Notes: generated by a model from the letters alone, not told the origin. DNA of 64,000 nt from Candidatus Desulfovibrio kirbyi (GCA_013374015.1 BLLL01000001.1:124001-188000); one strand, 5' to 3'. Shown: positions 9,209 through 18,901, counted from the first letter of the stretch. A program made the numbers and translations.

Positions 9209-10405
9209 ATGCTGAACAAACCACGCCTTCTCACCCCCGGTCCCACGCCGTTGCCGGAACAGGTACGCCTAGCCCTTGCCAGAGACATGCTCCACCACCG
9301 CAAAAGCGAATTTACGGCCTGTATGCACCGTGTGCAAACACAGTTGCGCGTTTTGTTCGGCACGGAGCAGGTTGTGCTGCCGCTCTCATGCTCAGGCACG
9401 GGCGCAATGACGGCGGCCGTACACGGTCTTTTCAGACAGAACGAAAAAGTGCTGGTTGTGAATGCGGGTAAATTCGGTGAACGCTGGGAGCACATCGCCA
9501 AAACGCGCGGGCTTGATACTGCCGCGATCTCCCTTCCTTGGGGAGAGGGCGTACAACCGCAGACCGTGGAACAGGCGCTGGACGATGACCCCCGCATTAC
9601 GGGCGTGCTCCTGCAACTTTCAGAAACCTCCACGGGCGTGCTGCACCCTGTACAGGAGATAGCCGCCGTCACCCGCAAACGCAAACAGTTGCTCGTCGTG
9701 GACGGCATTTCCGCCGTGGGGCTTTCCCCCTGCCCGATGGACGAATGGGGCATTGACTGTCTGCTCACCGGTTCACAAAAGGGACTGATGCTGCCGCCCG
9801 GCCTGGCGCTTCTGGCGCTTTCAGAACGCGCTTGGGAAAAAGCCGCCACAGTGCCGGCAGACTGCTTTTATTTCAATCTGCTCAAAGAAAAGACAAACGC
9901 TGAAAAAGGACAGACGCTCTTTACCTCGCCTGTCAACCTGATTCTCGGCCTGGACGAAAGCCTTGCCCTGCTGCTGAAAAATGGTCTTGACGCCCTCTAC
10001 GCAAAACAATGGGCGCTGACCATGCTCACACGCTGCGGCTTACGCGCAATGGGGCTGCGCCTGCTGGCAGAACGGCATTTTGCCTGGGGCATCACAAGCG
10101 CGCTGCTGCCGGACGGCATTGACGGCTCACTTGTCCTGCGGCTGGCACAGGAAAACCACGGAGTGATCATGGCCGGCGGACAGGACAATCTCAAAGGGCG
10201 GATTGTGCGCATCGGACACATGGGCTGGGTTGACTGGGCGGACGTGGTGGCGGGGTTGTACGCGTTGAACTGCAGCCTTCATGACGCGGGCGGTTTTTGC
10301 GGGGCGCGTGATTATCTGGAACAGGCTCTGAATGCCTACAGCATCGCGTTGCGCCTCAAGCTTGGGCAAATACCGGATTCCCGCTCCCTGACCGGACAAA
10401 ACTGA
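9209..10405 (+). CDS. Class V PLP aminotransferase (alanine-glyoxylate/serine-pyruvate type)
   Basis: A 398-residue fold-type I aminotransferase. LLTPGPTPLP at the N-terminus, SGTGAMTAAV in the cofactor phosphate region, VDGISAVG with the PLP-ring Asp, and LTGSQKGLMLPPG with the Schiff-base Lys are typical of the alanine-glyoxylate/serine-pyruvate/phosphonoethylamine subgroup. The exact amino donor cannot be read from sequence. ATG 9209 has GCGGAG 5 bases upstream and follows nadB by 20 bases, so it is co-transcribed with the NAD genes. Confidence 0.9.
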   Translation: MLNKPRLLTPGPTPLPEQVRLALARDMLHHRKSEFTACMHRVQTQLRVLFGTEQVVLPLSCSGTGAMTAAVHGLFRQNEKVLVVNAGKFGERWEHIAKTRGLDTAAISLPWGEGVQPQTVEQALDDDPRITGVLLQLSETSTGVLHPVQEIAAVTRKRKQLLVVDGISAVGLSPCPMDEWGIDCLLTGSQKGLMLPPGLALLALSERAWEKAATVPADCFYFNLLKEKTNAEKGQTLFTSPVNLILGLDESLALLLKNGLDALYAKQWALTMLTRCGLRAMGLRLLAERHFAWGITSALLPDGIDGSLVLRLAQENHGVIMAGGQDNLKGRIVRIGHMGWVDWADVVAGLYALNCSLHDAGGFCGARDYLEQALNAYSIALRLKLGQIPDSRSLTGQN

Positions 10406-10416
10406 GGATTGCCGCC

Positions 10417-10707
10417 ATGAATCGGACAACTGCTTTTCTGCCTGAAGTCACCTTTTCAACCTTCATTCTGTCGCTGGCCTCCTCCGCTCTGGTGCAGCTC
10501 GGCGAAGTGACCAATCCCGAAACAAACCGCCTGGAGCAGGACTTGCGCATGGCAAGACACAGCATCGACATTCTCACCATGCTGCGTCAAAAAACTGAAC
10601 GCAGCCTTGACAATCAGGAACAGCAGATGCTGGACAGCATCCTGTACGAGCTGCAAATGAAGTATGTGATCAAATACAAAGACTGTTCAAAGGATACAGC
10701 TGTATGA
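10417..10707 (+). CDS. DUF1844 domain protein
   Basis: A 96-residue protein of unknown function. It matches the DUF1844 pattern: VTFSTFILSLASSALVQLGE, then a helical segment with DLRMARHSIDILTMLRQKTERSLDNQEQQMLDSILYELQMKY. The hydrophobic N-terminal part could lie against a membrane, but there is no clear transmembrane helix. GAGGA lies 8 bases before ATG 10417, and the stop overlaps the argC start (ATGA), so the two are translationally coupled. Confidence 0.88.
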   Translation: MNRTTAFLPEVTFSTFILSLASSALVQLGEVTNPETNRLEQDLRMARHSIDILTMLRQKTERSLDNQEQQMLDSILYELQMKYVIKYKDCSKDTAV

Positions 10708-11756
10708 ACACAATTCGCACCGGCCTTGTCGGGATTACCGGCTATGCAGGGATGGAGCTTGCCCGTCTGCTGGCAGGCCACCCCGCCATGCGCCTTGCCT
10801 TGGCATGTTCCAGAGCGGGGGCCGGAAAAACTCTGGGGGAATTTTACCCTTTCCTGTCCAGTCTTGCCGGCGCCGAGGTCGTCATCAGCGTCTTTACCCC
10901 TGAGGAAGCCGCGGCAACCTGCGACATTGTATTTTTGGCCACACCCGCCGGGGCGGCTATGGGTATGGCCCCGCCGCTGCTGGCGGCAGGCTGCAAGGTA
11001 GTGGATTTTTCAGCGGATTTTCGTCTACGCGATGCCCAAACTTATGAAAGCTGGTACAGTCTCGCCCACAGCGCGACAGATTTGCTGGAGCAGGCCGTGT
11101 ATGGCATTCCGGAGCTTTATGCCGACGACATAGCGCGCGCCCGACTCATCGCAAACCCGGGGTGCTACCCGACATCCGCGATTCTTGGTTTGTACGCGGC
11201 TATCAAACATGACCTTATCCTGCCGGACGACATTGTCATTGACGCCAAATCCGGCGCAACGGGCGCAGGCCGCAAGCCCGTTCCGCCCATGCTGTTTTGT
11301 GAAGTCGCGGACACCTTCCGCGCCTACAGCGCGCCAAGGCACCGTCACACGCCGGAAATTGAACAGGAAATCTCGCGTATTGCCGGCCGTGAGGTGCGCC
11401 TGTCCTTTACTCCGCACCTCGTGCCCATGAATCGCGGTATGTTATGCACCATATATGCCAAACTCAAAAATCCGCACACAAGCTTTGAGCGGGTACATGA
11501 GGCGTTTTGCGACGCTTGGCGAAACCATCCCTGGGTGCGGGTGCTGCCCGAAGGTGCGCTGCCGGAAACCCGTTACGTGCGCGGCAGCATGTTTTGCGAT
11601 ATCGCGCCTGTGCTTGACGCGCGCACGGGCAGGCTGATTATTTTTTCCGTCATTGACAATCTGTGCAGGGGCGCCTCAGGGCAGGCGCTTGCCAACGCCA
11701 ACCTGATGTGCGGCTTGCCGCTCAATGCGGGACTTGCCCAGTCGCCGTTTGCATAA
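10704..11756 (+). CDS. argC: N-acetyl-gamma-glutamyl-phosphate reductase
   Basis: A 350-residue NADPH enzyme reducing N-acetylglutamyl phosphate to the semialdehyde in arginine synthesis. It shows the nucleotide loop GITGYAGMELARLL, LATPAGAAMGMAP, VVDFSADFRL, the active-site region ANPGCYPTSAILGLYA with the catalytic Cys, and HRHTPEIEQE plus HLVPMNRGML. Length is normal. It is the last gene of the nadC-to-argC run and ends in front of a bidirectional terminator. Confidence 0.96.
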   Translation: MNTIRTGLVGITGYAGMELARLLAGHPAMRLALACSRAGAGKTLGEFYPFLSSLAGAEVVISVFTPEEAAATCDIVFLATPAGAAMGMAPPLLAAGCKVVDFSADFRLRDAQTYESWYSLAHSATDLLEQAVYGIPELYADDIARARLIANPGCYPTSAILGLYAAIKHDLILPDDIVIDAKSGATGAGRKPVPPMLFCEVADTFRAYSAPRHRHTPEIEQEISRIAGREVRLSFTPHLVPMNRGMLCTIYAKLKNPHTSFERVHEAFCDAWRNHPWVRVLPEGALPETRYVRGSMFCDIAPVLDARTGRLIIFSVIDNLCRGASGQALANANLMCGLPLNAGLAQSPFA

Positions 11757-11892
11757 CAAATGGAAGAAAAATTAAAGAGCGGATAGGGGCGAATATTCCG
11801 TTTGACATTTCGTGCACATTGCAAATATTGTGAAATAAACGCGCTGATGTGCTGTTCAAGGCAAGTACTACAAATCTTTTGCCGGGCGTGAT

Positions 11893-11932
11893 GAAAAAAC
11901 ACAAGCGGCAAACCGCCGGGTGGAGTTTTTTC
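11893..11932. terminator. Bidirectional intrinsic terminator between argC and aspC
   Basis: GAAAAAAC (11893-11900) pairs with GTTTTTTC (11925-11932) around a GC-rich core containing GCGG-CAAA-CCGC. Each strand has a U-rich 3' arm, so it can stop argC from the left and the aspC operon from the right. The rest of the 270-base gap is AT-rich and shows no gene; a TTGACA-18-TATTGT pair on the plus strand near 11800 has no obvious target. Confidence 0.55.
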
Positions 11933-12026
11933 TCATTGTCCGGAAGTCATGACATACAGTGTTGTGTATTAACAAATATTTTATTTTCCTGCTGGGGATA
12001 TCATTAATCGTATTTCGCGGCAATTT

Positions 12027-13208
12027 TTAAACAGCCAGTTCCGAAAGTGTCCTGCCCACGCGTTCCAGAGCATCTGTCAGCAATTCGTCCGCAACCGCAT
12101 AAGAAATCCGCAAGCAGTTGTCGTCGCCGAACGCGCCCCCGGGCACAAGGGCAACCTGCGCCCTGTCCAGCAGGAGGGTGCACATTTCGGTAGAGTTTGC
12201 GGCATACTTGCCGTAGCAACGGCTTACGTCCATAAACAGATAAAATGCCCCGTCAGGTTTTGGACACACAGCCCATGACCAGCTTTCAATCGTCCGTATG
12301 GCCGCATCACGTCTGCGTTGAAAGGCGGCGCGCATGCGCTCCACGCAGTCAAGCGGACCAGTCAGGGCGGCCAGCGCGGCTTTTTGGGCAATAGAGCAGA
12401 TATTTGAGGTGCTTTGCCCCTGAAAAGTTGTAATTTTTTTGATTATGTCCGGGTGCGCCGCAAGGTAGCCAACACGCCAGCCTGTCATGGCAAATGTTTT
12501 GGAAAGCCCATTTGCCACAGCGATCTGGTCGGGATGTTTCGCAAACCACCCCACAGCGGTTGCCGGCTTGGCCGGCGGGAACACAAGCTGATCATATATT
12601 TCGTCACTCAGCACAAAAATATCACGGTCAATCGCCCACTGCACCAGCGCGTCCATCTCCGCCTGGGTGTACACAGCGCCCGTCGGGTTGCCGGGGGAAT
12701 TGAGAATCAGTAGGCGCGTTTTGGGGCCTGCATGGCTGTCCAGCATGGCGGGCGTCACCTTGAAGCCGCACTCTGTTCCGGCGTAGACTATTTTGGGCAC
12801 GCCGCCGGCAAGTGTGACAATATCAGGATAACTCAGCCAGTAGGGGGAGGGAATGAGTGCCTCGTCACCCGGATTGATGAAGGCCTGCGCAAAATTGTAC
12901 AGGGCATGCTTGCCGCCTGCAGCAATAATAATGGATTCCATAGGTACCGTAACGCCGTACTGACGCCCGAAATACTCCCCGGCTGCCCTGCGCAGCTCAG
13001 GGATGCCTGGCACGGCGGTATAGTGGGAAAAGTCCGCGTCTATAGCGGCTTTTGCCGCTTCACGGATATGTTCAGGCGTGGAAAAATCCGGCTCGCCGAT
13101 GGCAAGGCTCGTCACGTTCATACCTTGGGCTTTCAGCTCAAGGGCGCGGCTGTTGACGACAAACGTTTGAGAAGGCTTGATAACAGACATTCGATCGGCT
13201 ATGCGCAT
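12027..13208 (-). CDS. aspC: Aspartate aminotransferase (class I PLP)
   Basis: A 393-residue class I/II aminotransferase of the Ib type, interconverting aspartate and oxaloacetate. Features are SLAIGEPDFSTPEHI near the N-terminus, YTAVPGIPELR, NSPGNPTGAVY, SDEIYDQLVF and SKTFAMTGWRVGYLA with the PLP lysine. It follows hom by 14 bases and is the last gene of the alaC-like/hom/aspC operon. ATG 13208 or an internal ATG at 13190 are both possible starts. Confidence 0.92.
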   Translation of the reverse strand: MRIADRMSVIKPSQTFVVNSRALELKAQGMNVTSLAIGEPDFSTPEHIREAAKAAIDADFSHYTAVPGIPELRRAAGEYFGRQYGVTVPMESIIIAAGGKHALYNFAQAFINPGDEALIPSPYWLSYPDIVTLAGGVPKIVYAGTECGFKVTPAMLDSHAGPKTRLLILNSPGNPTGAVYTQAEMDALVQWAIDRDIFVLSDEIYDQLVFPPAKPATAVGWFAKHPDQIAVANGLSKTFAMTGWRVGYLAAHPDIIKKITTFQGQSTSNICSIAQKAALAALTGPLDCVERMRAAFQRRRDAAIRTIESWSWAVCPKPDGAFYLFMDVSRCYGKYAANSTEMCTLLLDRAQVALVPGGAFGDDNCLRISYAVADELLTDALERVGRTLSELAV

Positions 13209-13222
13209 ACCACACTCTTCCT

Positions 13223-14566
13223 TTACAGAACACGGTAACAGACGGCAGGCTCGCTCAACAGATTTGCGTCTTCCATGCGGCGCAACACATTGTCCATGGC
13301 CCCGGCACTCGTTTCGTGCGTCATGAAGACAAGCGGCACCAAGCCTCTGCCGTCATCAGATTTTTGTTGCATTCTGGCCACGCTGATGCCATCCGCAGCC
13401 ATACAGCCTGCTATGTCACGCAGAACGCCCGGCCTGTCCCGCACGGTCAGGCGCGCGTAACAGCACGAACGCCATTCCCGCGGCGGCACAATACCGGCTT
13501 GCGGCAATTCCGTATCGCTAAAGCCTGTGTTGTTCTGGCGCTCATTTCTGGCAACGGCCAGCAAATCAGACAAAACCGCTCCCGCAGTGGGCAAAGCGCC
13601 GGCGCCGCGACCGTGAAAAAACAGCAGGCCGGCGGCGTCCGCCTCTATGCGCACGGCATTGTAAACGCCGCTCACTGCAGCAAGCAGATACGAATCGCGC
13701 ACAAGCGCGGGGAAAACCCCCGCTTCAAGGCAGGGCACGCCCCCTCTGCCCCGTGATTCGTCCGTGCATTCCCGAACTTGGGCTATCAGTTTTATTGTGC
13801 AGCCGAATTCTTTTGCCAGCACAATATCCTTGTAAGAAATACCGCGTATGCCGCGTATGGGCAGGGCGACGTAGGGATAATGCACCCCGTAGGCCAAACG
13901 GATGAGCAGAATCAGCTTGTGCGCCGCGTCGTGGCCGTCAATGTCCAGTGTGGGGTCAGCCTCGGCATAGCCAAGCTCCTGAGCCTGGCGCAACGCCACT
14001 TCAAAATCCAAGCTGTTGGCGGCCATTTCAGAAAGAATATAATTACTTGTGCCGTTCAGTATGCCCATAAGCGTGGCAATGCGGTTGCCGTTTAGACTCT
14101 CTTTCAGGGTCTGCACAATAGGGATGGCACCCGCAACACTGGCCTCATAGCGAAGAATGCGCCCTGTTTGCGCCGCTTTCAAAAACAGCGCGGTTCCTTC
14201 CTCCGCCAGCAGGGCCTTGTTGGCGGTAACAATATGCTTGCCGCGCTCAAGGGCGCGTTCAATCAGGGCGCGAGCGTTGTCGATTCCGCCGATAAGTTCA
14301 ACCAGCGCATCAATTTCCGGATCGTCCGTCAGGTCTGTTGCGTTGATGGTCAATTGCGCCGTATCCGGCAAGGCAACCGCGCGCGCCTTGTGCATGTCGC
14401 GCACGAGCACGCGCTTTATTACAATATCGCGGCCGACACGACGACGGATCATGTCGTTGTTTTCAGCAACAAGACGCGCCAGCCCGCTGCCTATGGTGCC
14501 AAAGCCGGCAAGGCCGACAACAAGCGGCGCTGCAACCGACGGAATACTCGTGCTTTCTGAGGCCAT
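13223..14566 (-). CDS. hom: Homoserine dehydrogenase
   Basis: A 447-residue NAD(P)-dependent enzyme reducing aspartate semialdehyde to homoserine for threonine and methionine. The N-terminal GLAGFGTIGSGLARL binds the nucleotide; TANKALLAEEG and GILNGTSNYIL, with GYAEADPTLDIDGHDAAHKL, are the catalytic core. The C-terminal about 80 residues look like an ACT domain (VRDRPGVLRDIAGCMAADGI), suggesting feedback control by threonine. The start codon overlaps the stop of the upstream aminotransferase (TAATG), which supports co-translation. Confidence 0.95.
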   Translation of the reverse strand: MASESTSIPSVAAPLVVGLAGFGTIGSGLARLVAENNDMIRRRVGRDIVIKRVLVRDMHKARAVALPDTAQLTINATDLTDDPEIDALVELIGGIDNARALIERALERGKHIVTANKALLAEEGTALFLKAAQTGRILRYEASVAGAIPIVQTLKESLNGNRIATLMGILNGTSNYILSEMAANSLDFEVALRQAQELGYAEADPTLDIDGHDAAHKLILLIRLAYGVHYPYVALPIRGIRGISYKDIVLAKEFGCTIKLIAQVRECTDESRGRGGVPCLEAGVFPALVRDSYLLAAVSGVYNAVRIEADAAGLLFFHGRGAGALPTAGAVLSDLLAVARNERQNNTGFSDTELPQAGIVPPREWRSCCYARLTVRDRPGVLRDIAGCMAADGISVARMQQKSDDGRGLVPLVFMTHETSAGAMDNVLRRMEDANLLSEPAVCYRVL

Positions 14567-15747
14567 TACGCGTCGGCCTCGCTCAAAAGTTTGCGTATGC
14601 CGCTCACTGCCTGACGCGTGCGGTGTTCATTCTCAATCAAGGCAATGCGCACGTATTCGTCGCCGTAGGAGCCAAAACCCAGACCAGGAGAAACAGCGAC
14701 GTGCGCCTTTGTGAGCAGGAGTTTGGAAAACTCCACGGAACCCATTTTACGAAAAGCCTCGGGAATGCGTGCCCAGACAAACATGGTTGCCTTGGGTGCC
14801 GGCACTTCCCATCCGGCGCGGTTAAGCCCTTCAATCAGTCTGTCTCGCCGTTCGCGGTAGACCGCGCATATTTCGTGCACGCAATTGTCCGGGCCGTTGA
14901 GACCAACTGTGGCGGCAATCTGCACCGGCTGAAAAATACCGTAGTCCAGATAGCTCTTGATGCGTGACAGCGCATGAATCAAACGCCGGTTGCCCAGGCA
15001 AAAGCCCACGCGCCAGCCCGGCATGGAATAGCTTTTGGACATGGTATAAAATTCCACTCCCACATCCAGCGCCCCTTTTGCCTGCAAAAAACTGGGAGCT
15101 GTGTAGCCGTCAAACACAAGATCGGCGTAAGCCAGATCGTGTATTACCCACAATTTATGCTCTTTTGCGAAATTCACCACTTTTTGAAAAAACGCCGCAT
15201 CCGTTACTTCGGTCGTGGGATTGTGCGGATAGCACAAAAAAAGCACCTTGGGCTTGGGCCACGCCTGACGGGTTGCCGTGGTCAGATCTCCAAAGAAGTC
15301 GCGTCCCGGTCCTATGGGCACGCTGCGTACGTCCGCACCCGCAATGATGGGCGCATATCTGTGTATGGGATAGGTGGGGTCGGGCGTCAGCACCACATCG
15401 CCCGGGTCAAGCATGGCCAGCGACAGATGGGCCAGCCCTTCCTTGGAACCCATAGTGACAATGGCCTCGGATTCGGGATCAAGATTCACGTTGTACAGAC
15501 GCGCGTAGCGGTCGCAAATGGCCTTGCGCAGATTGGGTATGCCCTTTGAAAGCGAATACCGGTGATTGACAGGCTTGCGCGCGGCTTCGGTCAGTTTGTC
15601 TACAATATGGGCGGGGGTGGGAACGTCCGGATTCCCCATGCTGAAATCAACAATATCAATATTCTGACGGCGAAGCTGCATTTTAAGTTCGCCTACCACG
15701 GCGAAGACGTAGGGGGGAAGGCGCTGAATGCGTGAAAATTCTTCCAT
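14566..15747 (-). CDS. Alanine-type class I aminotransferase (AlaC/AlaA-like)
   Basis: A 393-residue PLP enzyme. It shows [36 protein letters not shown] and [17 protein letters not shown] with the Schiff-base lysine. The HNPT and MPGWR variants are typical of AlaC-like transaminases placed directly before homoserine dehydrogenase in many deltaproteobacteria. The start is ATG 15747 with AGGAGT 5 bases upstream; a 58-codon upstream extension has no signature and is rejected. It heads the operon. Confidence 0.88.
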   Translation of the reverse strand: MEEFSRIQRLPPYVFAVVGELKMQLRRQNIDIVDFSMGNPDVPTPAHIVDKLTEAARKPVNHRYSLSKGIPNLRKAICDRYARLYNVNLDPESEAIVTMGSKEGLAHLSLAMLDPGDVVLTPDPTYPIHRYAPIIAGADVRSVPIGPGRDFFGDLTTATRQAWPKPKVLFLCYPHNPTTEVTDAAFFQKVVNFAKEHKLWVIHDLAYADLVFDGYTAPSFLQAKGALDVGVEFYTMSKSYSMPGWRVGFCLGNRRLIHALSRIKSYLDYGIFQPVQIAATVGLNGPDNCVHEICAVYRERRDRLIEGLNRAGWEVPAPKATMFVWARIPEAFRKMGSVEFSKLLLTKAHVAVSPGLGFGSYGDEYVRIALIENEHRTRQAVSGIRKLLSEADA

Positions 15748-15773
15748 GCTAAACTCCTGACTGGTATCGGGAA

Positions 15774-15801
15774 AGTATACGTCAGGCTGTGTATAATGCA
15801 A
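15774..15801 (-). promoter_or_regulatory. Candidate promoter of the alaC-like/hom/aspC operon
   Basis: Minus-strand TTGCAT (15801-15796), 16-base spacer, TATACT (15779-15774), about 27 bases upstream of the operon start. Confidence 0.45.
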
Positions 15802-15887
15802 AGGGTTTTGCGCGCAAAGCCGGCAAAAATTTTCTGACCGATGGGTTATGAAAGGCCTTGTCCGCATAAACAGCGAACAATATGGCA

Positions 15888-15916
15888 TTGACAGCGCCGC
15901 ATAGAAAAAGTAATCT
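15888..15916 (+). promoter_or_regulatory. Candidate promoter of tRNA-Ser
   Basis: TTGACA (15888-15893), 17-base spacer and TAATCT (15911-15916), about 60 bases before the mature tRNA 5' end. The rest of the alaC-tRNA gap has no gene. Confidence 0.5.
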
Positions 15917-15976
15917 TGCACCGCTCTTTAATATTTCTTTGTAATCTTTCGATTTTAAAGATATTTAAGGCTTCAT

Positions 15977-16071
<95 letters not shown>

Positions 16072-16177
16072 GATGAATGTTCAGCCGGATTCAGATAAGT
16101 CAAAAACACCTTTTTGCCGGGTTGCCGCTTGTCAGATATTTTGTCATAGGCACCGTGTCTCAGGTCCAGAGTTATTC

Positions 16178-17842
16178 TTAATCATTGAAACCGGGCGGCA
16201 GACTTCCGTCCTGCGGGGCAGCAGGGCTTTCGTGCTGTATCTGCAGGTTGAGGTTGAGCCCGGCTGCTTTGCCGGCCTGTATATAGGATTGGCCTTCAAG
16301 GCGCAGGGCGTTGAGCGGCTGAATCACAATGGCGCTCACGCGCACGGGACAATGGCATTCACAGTACCCGCAGCCGAAGCAGTGCGCGGTATTGACCACA
16401 GGCATCGGAACCGCGGCACCCTCCGGTTGTACGGGATTGACGGCACCGTACGGGCAGACCTCCTGGCAAACAACGCAACTGCGATTTTCAGCCCAGGCAA
16501 GGCAGGTTTGCCGGTTTACAACGGCGGTGCCGACTTTTGCCCACTGCTTTTCCGCAAGCGGCAGCGGGGCAATGGCCCGTGTGGGGCATATCTGTCCGCA
16601 GGCGGCACATCCCGGGTCGCACGGTCCGCGCCGCAGGGTGAGCAGGGGGCTGAACATGCCTTCCGTTCCGGCCGCCAGCCATGCCGGTTGCAGGGCATTG
16701 CCGGGGCAGACCTTCATACATTCGCCGCAGCGCAGGCACAGTGTGAGAAAGCGTGACTCCGGCACTGCTCCGGGGGGTCTGATACAGGTTGGTGAGAGGA
16801 TTGTCCCGTTGTCGTTCAGCAAACTGTGAAGGCCGTTGTACTGCACGCCGGCCAGCAGCATTCCGGAAGCGCTCGCGCCCAAAAAAGCGCGGCGTGACGG
16901 CAAAATGGCCTGTTGGTCCGGTTGTGCCGAGGGAACGGCAAGCGGTTGCAGGGTGAATCGCGTCAGGCGTTCAGGGCAGGCGCGGACACAGGTTTGACAG
17001 GTGAGGCACTCCTCATGGCGTGTGTGTTCGCCGTCCGGAGAAATGGCCCCGGTTGGACAGGCGCGCGCGCAGCGCCCACAATGTGTGCATGCCGTGACGG
17101 TACGCCGCCAAAACGGACGCCGCGACATGAGCGCCAGCAAGGCGCCTGCCGGGCAAAGATTCCGGCACCAGAAGTGCGGGTAGAATTTTTCCAGAATAAA
17201 CAGCAGGCCGAAAAAGGCCAGCAGAAAATACAGGGTGTCAAAGCGGCGCGCGTCAATATGACTGTAACTCAAGGAGGTCAAATGCAGCGTGTCGAGCAGG
17301 GGTCTTGCGGCGGAAAGCAGTGCGTCAACGGCCAGCAGCAGCAGGGGATGGATCAGGAGCGCGTAAAAGCGGGTGATCAGGGGGATGGGGGAACCCCAGA
17401 ACAGTGTTGTGACGCCGGCCAGGGCAGTGCCCAGCATGACTGTCAGGACAACATATTTCAGCCGGGCGGCCTGTGTGAGAGGAGCGGGGTTTTTATGGTT
17501 TTTGGAGCGCGGCATGAGAGCGCGCGCAAGGTCAAGCGTTGCCCCGAAGGGGCATATCCATCCGCAAAAAATACGTCCGAGAACAAGCGTAATCCCCAGC
17601 ACCGCAAGACCGGGAGCCAGTGAGGGCAGCCACTGGCGCGCGGCAAGCGTTGTTGCCAAAGCCGCCAGAGGGTCAAGGCGCAAAAAACTGTCCTGTGGAA
17701 GCCACTGGCCGGGTAGCGGCCATGCGGCGTTGAACAAAAGCCAGAGAAACAGCGAAAGGCTCGCGCACTGAAGACAGCGTCTCAGAAAAAACAGCGGGGG
17801 GACGCGCCGCCCCCCCCCGTTCCCGTGATATCGCTTTGTCAC
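16178..17842 (-). CDS. NapH/NapG-like fused membrane polyferredoxin
   Basis: A 554-residue protein, probably an inner-membrane electron carrier. The N-terminal half has about four or five hydrophobic helices and the NapH/NosR signatures CGWICPFG (93-100) and WCRNLCPAGA (225-234), then two 4Fe-4S motifs (Cys 252/255/258/262 and 279/282/285/289). At 316-322 an internal SRRAFLG plus hydrophobic stretch resembles a Tat signal, after which four more Cys clusters follow (369-379, 408-419, 447-463, 488-498). This suggests a NapH-like unit fused to a NapG-like ferredoxin. The start is GTG 17842, coupled to the DUF362 gene. A G9 tract lies at codons 9-12 (17810-17818). Redox partner unknown. Confidence 0.82.
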   Translation of the reverse strand: MTKRYHGNGGGRRVPPLFFLRRCLQCASLSLFLWLLFNAAWPLPGQWLPQDSFLRLDPLAALATTLAARQWLPSLAPGLAVLGITLVLGRIFCGWICPFGATLDLARALMPRSKNHKNPAPLTQAARLKYVVLTVMLGTALAGVTTLFWGSPIPLITRFYALLIHPLLLLAVDALLSAARPLLDTLHLTSLSYSHIDARRFDTLYFLLAFFGLLFILEKFYPHFWCRNLCPAGALLALMSRRPFWRRTVTACTHCGRCARACPTGAISPDGEHTRHEECLTCQTCVRACPERLTRFTLQPLAVPSAQPDQQAILPSRRAFLGASASGMLLAGVQYNGLHSLLNDNGTILSPTCIRPPGAVPESRFLTLCLRCGECMKVCPGNALQPAWLAAGTEGMFSPLLTLRRGPCDPGCAACGQICPTRAIAPLPLAEKQWAKVGTAVVNRQTCLAWAENRSCVVCQEVCPYGAVNPVQPEGAAVPMPVVNTAHCFGCGYCECHCPVRVSAIVIQPLNALRLEGQSYIQAGKAAGLNLNLQIQHESPAAPQDGSLPPGFND

Positions 17843-17844
17843 AT

Positions 17845-18756
17845 TTATACGCTTGTTCTTTTTGTGATCAGCGCGTCAATATCCATCGTTCCCAGACCGC
17901 GTTCGTGGGCAAGGCGTATGTGTGCCACCTGGCGCGGCTGCATTTTGTGCCCGTACCATTCGTACGAGGCCACGGCTGTGGCGTCGGCGGCGACAGGGTC
18001 AGCCGAGGCAATGACCTCGCCCGGCGTGATGACGTTGCCCGGGCCGCTCGGGCCGTTGGTTGTCAAAACACGCGTCGCGTCGATAACAGAAAGCGCCGGT
18101 TTGAGGCGCACGGCCAAGTCGACAATGGAAGTCGCCAGATCATAGCGCGAATGCATGATTTTGCGGTCGTAGATCAATCCCATCTGGCCTTTGAGGGCAA
18201 GAGAAACGCCCGCGCCGCTGTGGCTTTTTGCCACCGGCACGGCAATGATGACATCGGCTTCGAGCACGTCGAGCATAAAGGCGTTGGCGTGCATTTCCTT
18301 AGCTTCCGGCAGATCGGCGTCCTGATAAAAAGAAGTGTTTTCAAGATGATGGCAGATGCCGGGTTCAATGCTGTTGCACACGTCACGTATGCCGGAGCGT
18401 TGCAGGGTTTGTTCCGAATCATGCAGGGTGTGGTCAAGCACCCGTATTTTTGAAGCCCCGGCTTCCTTGCACATGACAAGAACTTCGCGCACGACTTCGG
18501 GATGGGTGTTTGTCGCGGTATCCGGAGCGCGGGCAAAACTCATGTTTGGTTTGACGACAACTTTTTGCCCCGGCTTTACAAAGCGCGACATGCCGCCGAT
18601 CAGGTCAACGGCGGCGCGTGTTGCCGCGGCGGGGCTACCCTTGACCACAGCCACATCCGGAAATGCTTCCACAGCCTGCGCGTCAAGCGCCCATAACGGC
18701 AGATTGATGAGGCCAATGCCCGCCATCTGCCATTTCAAGAAATCACGACGTTTCAT
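17845..18756 (-). CDS. Tat-exported DUF362 protein
   Basis: A 303-residue protein starting with MKRRDFLKWQMAGIG, a twin-arginine signal, so it is probably folded with a cofactor and exported to the periplasm. The body has the DUF362 features KVVVKPNMSFAR, HPEVVREVLVMCKEAGA and a VPVAKSH segment. DUF362 proteins are often found beside 4Fe-4S proteins, but their reaction is not known. GAGAGGG precedes ATG 18756. It ends 2 bases before the polyferredoxin start, so the two form a coupled pair and likely one redox module. Confidence 0.85.
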   Translation of the reverse strand: MKRRDFLKWQMAGIGLINLPLWALDAQAVEAFPDVAVVKGSPAAATRAAVDLIGGMSRFVKPGQKVVVKPNMSFARAPDTATNTHPEVVREVLVMCKEAGASKIRVLDHTLHDSEQTLQRSGIRDVCNSIEPGICHHLENTSFYQDADLPEAKEMHANAFMLDVLEADVIIAVPVAKSHSGAGVSLALKGQMGLIYDRKIMHSRYDLATSIVDLAVRLKPALSVIDATRVLTTNGPSGPGNVITPGEVIASADPVAADATAVASYEWYGHKMQPRQVAHIRLAHERGLGTMDIDALITKRTSV

Positions 18757-18875
18757 AGGGTTCCCTCTCGTTAGATGGTGTTGTCAAGGTCAGGCTGATT
18801 CATAACAGGCTATGCCCTTATCGCTTTTGCATGCAGGCGCCAGATTCATGGTTGAAGCGGCAAATTCGCAGCGCA

Positions 18876-18901
18876 GTAGGGATGTAACATTCAATCCCTA
18901 C
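18876..18901. repeat. Perfect 8-bp inverted repeat in an intergenic region
   Basis: GTAGGGAT (18876-18883) and ATCCCTAC (18894-18901) flank a 10-base loop in the 229-base gap upstream of the DUF362 gene. No U-run follows on either strand, so it is not a clear terminator; an operator or RNA hairpin is possible. No gene is visible in the rest of the gap. Confidence 0.4.
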
